DNA of 47,540 nt. Origin: Chrysochromulina tobinii. Lineage: Eukaryota > Haptophyta > Prymnesiales > Chrysochromulinaceae. This document shows, one piece after another, positions 43,870 through 47,540 of the stretch. Each line of letters begins with the position of its first letter. Position 1 is the stretch's first letter. Under the pieces are notes generated by a model. The model was not told where the DNA came from, ran no database searches, and saw only the letters and a list, made by a program, of their open reading frames with translations. The stretch is taken from the NCBI GenBank assembly GCA_001275005.1, contig JWZX01003186.1, forward strand, positions 1 to 47,540. The letters run 5' to 3'. The translations under genes were made by a program, and so were the position numbers.

Positions 43870-45267
43870 CTACTGGACTCCTATGTAAGACCCTACATAG
43901 GCTACGAGTGCCGCCAAATCCACTGTGGAGATAGTGCAAAGCCCACGCAAATGAAATCTGCACACTTCGAGCGGCGTGTTTTCGTGCGGAAGTGTGATCG
44001 TCGTGTTGATGAGCGGTGCGGCCGTGCGGCTTCTTCGACGGCCTTCATCGACGGCCTTCTTCCGGTCTCCATTCGATGCGCCACCACCACGCCGGAGCCG
44101 CGTTGGTTGTGCCATGATGAGCTGCTGCCAAACGTACGCCAACCCGCAAGCCTCCTTGAGTGGGTGGATGGCCACGACCTGCCTCCAAGAGTTGCTGCCG
44201 TCGCCATCGAAAATGCCGTTGGGACCGGGCGTGCAGGCATGCACCGGCCGATTGTTCACGAGTCGCACGCTACCAGGCTCGGCATTGACGTAACGAATGC
44301 GAAAGCGGCTGTTCTCACGCTGGGCGACGGCAAGCCAGTAGCCAACTGCATGATCTTCGATCTCGTTGGCGAGAGCTCGAGGGTAAAGGGTTTTGTTGAT
44401 TGCGTCCTGCCGTCGATCGGTCAGGTTCATGTAGTCATGCAGGCCTCGCGTGCTGGCCAATTGGCGCAGAGTGGGCGCTGAAAGCACCTGCAGCGCCCCG
44501 AGTGGGAAAGGAAACAGTGGCTGGCAGCCACGTTGAACTAGTATCGGGTGCATCTCCACTTGCTTGCCCTCGTTGCCAGTCACGCGCCAAGAAAGGCGGC
44601 ATCGGTTGGGATACTGCGGGTCGAGCGATGTGAAGGCCATCGCACCATAGCACACGTAGGGAGCACACCGATAACGATCAAGCTCGGCGCTTAGCGACGG
44701 CAGATGCACGAACGTGTCCTCGTCCACTCGGCCCACCCATTCAAGGGTGTTGCTAACCTGCATCACCAATGCAACGCGTGCTGCTGCGAGAAACCAGAGG
44801 AAGACCTTTGAGGTACGGAGGACACCCTCACGTGCTTGCACGAAGTGCAAGTCCCCTAAGTGATCGGCCTCAGAGTCTAGGGACGCGAGGTCCGCAACGC
44901 CGACGCTGCCAATTACGAAGCAAGCCTGGATCTCTCGGGTGGCCGCTGTGAGCCAAGTCTTTCGAATGACGTCACGAGTTTCACGGCTGCCAGGCGTGGG
45001 CGCGGAGAGGACACCCAGCAAAAGGCGCAAACCACCTTTGTGTGCAGCTAGCTCCAAAGCATCTTGAGTGCAGCGCTCCCGTCGTTGCCGGCGTCGCCCA
45101 TGCGGGGGCGGGCGGTGCTGCGGCGAAGTTTCAGCCGAAGCGTCATCGCATGCCCAGCCGCGTGGTGCCAGGTCGTGCGTGCTCGCCCGCGCGTTCGCTG
45201 TCATGGGCACGCTCTTGTCAACGCATCCCCAGCATGGCGAGGACTCGCCAGTGTCTCGGGTAGACAT
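43870..45267 (-). CDS. GT31-type (beta-1,3-galactosyltransferase-like) glycosyltransferase
   Basis: The product is 465 residues from the ATG at 45267; 39 further residues are open upstream without an ATG, so an upstream exon is possible. The catalytic domain starts at RLLLGVLSAPTPGSRETRDV (then IRKTWL), the GT31 opening. It continues with ACFVIGS, a DHLGDLHF segment and WVGRVDEDTFVHLPSLSAEL, where DED is the metal/nucleotide-sugar motif. A GCQPLFPFPLGALQVLSAP segment and EDHAVGYWL follow, matching the later GT31 blocks (usually E-D-V-x-x-G). The expected role is Golgi transfer of a beta-1,3-linked sugar to a glycan. No N-terminal membrane anchor is visible in this model, which is unusual for a Golgi enzyme and also hints at a missing first exon. 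The C-terminal 60 residues are unrelated low-complexity sequence. Confidence 0.78.
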   Translation of the reverse strand: MSTRDTGESSPCWGCVDKSVPMTANARASTHDLAPRGWACDDASAETSPQHRPPPHGRRRQRRERCTQDALELAAHKGGLRLLLGVLSAPTPGSRETRDVIRKTWLTAATREIQACFVIGSVGVADLASLDSEADHLGDLHFVQAREGVLRTSKVFLWFLAAARVALVMQVSNTLEWVGRVDEDTFVHLPSLSAELDRYRCAPYVCYGAMAFTSLDPQYPNRCRLSWRVTGNEGKQVEMHPILVQRGCQPLFPFPLGALQVLSAPTLRQLASTRGLHDYMNLTDRRQDAINKTLYPRALANEIEDHAVGYWLAVAQRENSRFRIRYVNAEPGSVRLVNNRPVHACTPGPNGIFDGDGSNSWRQVVAIHPLKEACGLAYVWQQLIMAQPTRLRRGGGASNGDRKKAVDEGRRRSRTAAPLINTTITLPHENTPLEVCRFHLRGLCTISTVDLAALVAYVGSYIGVQ

Positions 45268-46271
45268 CCGCAGCTCACGTGCCGCAAGTATACACTGCAG
45301 TTTGCGCGCTCGCTCCCGGAGGTGCGAGCGAACGTGCGCTGGCTCGCTTCCTTCTTTGGGGCCACTGGTTCCGTTTCGACACACCCGGTATAGTGCTGCT
45401 GCTGCTGCTGTTCAACACGGTACAGTCCGCGAGAGCCTGCGTAGAAATTGGACGTCACTTCATGTTAATACACACAACACGTAAGCAGCACAGCTGTGAA
45501 GACAATACAATACAATTCAGGCCAGGCCTCGCATGAGACACATGCAGACGGAGAGCTGAGAAACAGCCATAAAAAGAGAAGATCGGCGAGACCCATGTAT
45601 GAACTCGGGAGGGAGCGCGCCCGCCGACGTGGGCGGTGAACCCCCAGTTGGGCGAGCCAAGGGGCAACGAGTATGTACGTCGCGGCCCCCTGAAGAGACG
45701 CATGCTCCGTCCGTCCTCGCGCATGCCAACGACCCGGCATAGAGCCGGATTCGAGACAGGGAACCACTCGAGCTCTCCCCTCCCAGGGGCAATCACCCCG
45801 GGAGGTGCTCCGCATGTGCCTCCAAAGATACCAGAGAAGGCCGCCAGACAGCCAGCCACAAAAACAAAGAAAACGGGCACTTAGAAAGCAAAGCCCCGAT
45901 GTCTGCCGCCTTACGGCCGGCCAGAAAAAAATGAGCGCTCATGAGCCTCAGTGTCTCGGTCTCGACCACGCCTCTGCGGGTGGTAAAAAAAGGAGCCGAG
46001 ACGCGTTGTGCAGGTCGTGGGGCCCCCAAAACCTTCGGCGGCAGAGCGAGATCAATGCGGGATCGCTTACCTTGACGGCCCAAGTGAGATCGGGACGGGA
46101 TCACTCGGAACGTGAGCACGTGGATCACTGAACGCGGATCGAAGCACACGTCAAGGCAATACTCGTGTGAGAAATTTGGACGAAGAGGAGGATAAAATGT
46201 TTTATAAATGCAATGCGTGCGTGACAACGTCCATGAAATGGAATGCGGACGTGTTTCACAGCAGCAGATTC
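45268..46271. other. Intergenic gap with divergent gene starts
   Basis: This is about 1 kb between the GT31 start (-) and the SNF2 start (+). It holds A-rich runs near 45840-46000, no convincing coding region, and a TATA-like motif near its right end. An unseen 5' exon of either gene could lie here. Confidence 0.45.
46203..46208 (+). promoter_or_regulatory. TATA-like element upstream of the SNF2 gene
   Basis: TATAAA occurs within GTTTTATAAATGC, 69 bp upstream of the chosen ATG (46272) and 30 bp upstream of an earlier in-frame ATG (46233). If it is a real TATA box the later ATGs are favoured. Confidence 0.35.
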
Positions 46272-47477
46272 ATGCAAGGGGACGAGCGCGCGCGCGCGCG
46301 CGCGGCGCAGCCTCCGAGCACAGCCAATAGCATGACCGCAGACCCGAAAGCGGAGGTGCGCGCTTTCTTCGCCTCGCTTTCGCCAGACGTGCGCGCCGCG
46401 CCGCCTCCGCCAACGGTGCTGCCATGCGAGCGCCGGCTGGCGAGCACGCTGCACAGCTACCAGCGGCAGGCGGTCGAATGGGCGATGGCGCGCGAAAAGG
46501 CAGGCGTCGACGAGGCCGGCGTGTGCGGCGGCGTGCTCGCCGAAGAAATGGGACTCGGGAAGTCCATAGAGGTCATCGCGCTCGTCGAGAGCCACGCATG
46601 CCCACTGCACGACCCGCCGCCACCAGAGGCGACAGTTGGCGGACGCATCCCGCATTGCAGCGGGCTGCTGCTGCCGCGCACGTCGTGCGGTGGTGAACCG
46701 TGCTACGTCTGTGGGCGCAAGTCGATGGCGAGCGAGACGGTGCACGTCGCCTCGGGCACCGGCTTCGTGTGCTGCGGCTGGTGCTTCCTGCCCCACCAGC
46801 CAAGCGCCGTGTGCGTGCAGCCTGAGCACGCGCGCTCGTCCTCCGATGTAAGCCTGGACTCCACGGAGGCCGCCGCCTCCGACGGCGACGCGCTCGAGTC
46901 GGACGCTGCCGCAGCGGCTGAGGCGCCTGCAGCGCTGCGCCGGCGCCTTGCGGTGAGCTTTGCTGACGAGATGTTCGGCGGCCCCAGCCAACCCAAAGTC
47001 GCCAAGCTCGGCACAACCGTCGAGAGGGCAGTGACGACCCCGCAAGCTATGCCAGCCTGTGCCGCCGCCAACTTGTCAGGCTTCAAAATTCGAATCAAGC
47101 GACCGCGTGAGGAGGCGTCCGCGCTCGTCGCCGCCGCCGCCGCCACCGCCGCGGGTGTGCCGGGACTCGCACACTCCGCGGGAGCTGGCCTGGAGGCAGG
47201 GTTCGGCGTTACTTCTCTGTGCGGCGCGACGCTCATTGTGGCCCCTTCGTCCATTCACAAGCAATGGCTGGACGAGATCGCCAAGCACGCCCCTACCCTG
47301 AGCGCGCGCGTGCTAGTGTACCCAGGCCTTCGCGAGCTGTGCAAGGGCGCCGGCGCCGGAGCCGCGGGTGCTCATCACGTCGCATCGACCGCGCAGCTCA
47401 TCGAAGCGGTCGATCGGGCTCGTGTGGTGCTCACCACGTACCGCGTGTTGCAGCAGGAGGTGCACTACCAGGGCGTA

Positions 47478-47522
<45 letters not shown>

Positions 47523-47540
47523 GCCGGCGCGAGCGGCGGC
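46272..47540 (+). CDS. SHPRH-like SNF2 helicase / E3 ligase, 5' part (3' end outside window)
   Basis: The frame is open from before 46197 to the right edge. In-frame ATGs lie at 46197, 46233, 46272 and 46332, and the choice is uncertain. The SNF2 motor begins with LASTLHSYQRQAVEWAMARE and GGVLAEEMGLGKSIEVIALV (motifs Q and I, Walker A in GLGKS). An insertion follows: a Cys cluster PCYVCGRKS..FVCCGWC resembling a small zinc finger, then a Ser/Asp/Ala-rich linker. The motor resumes with CGATLIVAPSSIHKQWLDEI, SARVLVYPGL (motif Ia/Ib) and VVLTTYRVLQQEVHY. The split motor, PHD-like insert and HQWxDEI-type motif are those of SHPRH/IRC20-class proteins, which ubiquitinate PCNA or remodel chromatin. 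A long Gly run begins near 47487. The DEAH motif, second lobe and RING finger would lie beyond the window. Confidence 0.82.
46286..46304 (+). repeat. CG dinucleotide run near the SNF2 start
   Basis: GCGCGCGCGCGCGCGCGCG codes for alternating Arg-Ala if translation starts at 46272 or earlier. A start at 46332 would place it in the 5' UTR. Confidence 0.85.
47486..47540 (+). repeat. GGC trinucleotide run at the window edge
   Basis: GGC/GGT/GCC repeats encode poly-Gly passing into Gly/Ala within the SNF2 protein. Confidence 0.9.

Noticed and set aside
43855-44481. 208-codon plus-strand frame opposite the GT31 gene
   Set aside because: It overlaps strongly conserved GT31 motifs on the other strand and has no recognisable domain.
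46061-46130. U1-snRNA-like 5' end (CTTACCTTGACGG) followed by a small hairpin
   Set aside because: The match is limited to about 11 nt, the U1 stem-loops cannot be drawn and there is no Sm-site (AATTTNTGG) downstream.
45455-46227. Overlapping minus-strand frames of 91-144 codons in the GT31-SNF2 gap
   Set aside because: None has a recognisable domain, codon bias or conserved-looking motif, and they overlap one another in different frames.

Overview
The window looks like nuclear DNA of a flagellated, GC-rich unicellular alga; a haptophyte-type protist is my best guess. The basis is: a full axonemal outer-arm dynein heavy chain; eukaryote-only genes (ALG13, RPN12, FCF2, prolidase, SHPRH-like); short GT-AG introns (about 80-150 bp) plus one probable GC-AG intron; strong G/C at third codon positions; an algal-style Pro/Ser-rich surface protein; and an interstitial TTAGGG tract. 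The lineage call is inference; eukaryotic origin is not in doubt.

Layout. 1-1225: 3' part of a single-pass surface protein whose frame is open to the left edge. 1865-15184 (-): an uninterrupted 4439-codon dynein heavy chain with an N-terminal Kelch/IPT/filamin region, like the green-algal outer-arm alpha chain. 15911-17044 (-): a three-exon membrane protein with FGDLT-type repeats, reconstructed here. 17265-18089 (-): a secreted or organellar conserved protein of unknown role. 18412-19108 (-): ALG13, two exons. 19425-21560 (-): TPR-O-fucosyltransferase, head to head with RPN12 (21694-22768, three exons). 23006-23848: TIR-domain protein. 24046-25239 (-): DUS1-type tRNA dihydrouridine synthase. 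25620-26530: a frameshifted coding remnant followed by GC-rich hairpins. 26698-28248 and 36127-38046: two AAAP-type amino-acid transporters. 29091-30695 (-): FAD monooxygenase. 30861-31859: membrane/coiled-coil protein. 32341-34038 (-): prolidase. 34205-34704: small coiled-coil protein with a 20-nt last exon. 35328-35909 (-): FCF2. 38499-43611: an unassigned 1639-residue helical protein in three exons. 43870-45267 (-): GT31-type glycosyltransferase. 46272-47540: 5' part of a SHPRH-like SNF2 protein, cut by the right edge.

The genes are mostly unrelated housekeeping functions. Loose themes are glycosylation (ALG13, O-FucT, GT31), amino-acid handling (two AAAP carriers, prolidase, KMO-like monooxygenase) and RNA/proteostasis (DUS1, FCF2, RPN12). 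Several pairs are head to head with about 100-220 bp between starts, so shared promoters are likely.

The most striking signal is in the 38499-43611 gene. Both introns are flanked by exact direct repeats (17 bp and 15 bp) that begin precisely at the 5' splice site and recur precisely after the 3' splice site. This is the footprint expected of recent intron gain by an inserting element (introner-like) or by a local duplication. No CRISPR array, rRNA or credible tRNA gene was seen. All splice models come from reading the sequence and need transcript support.
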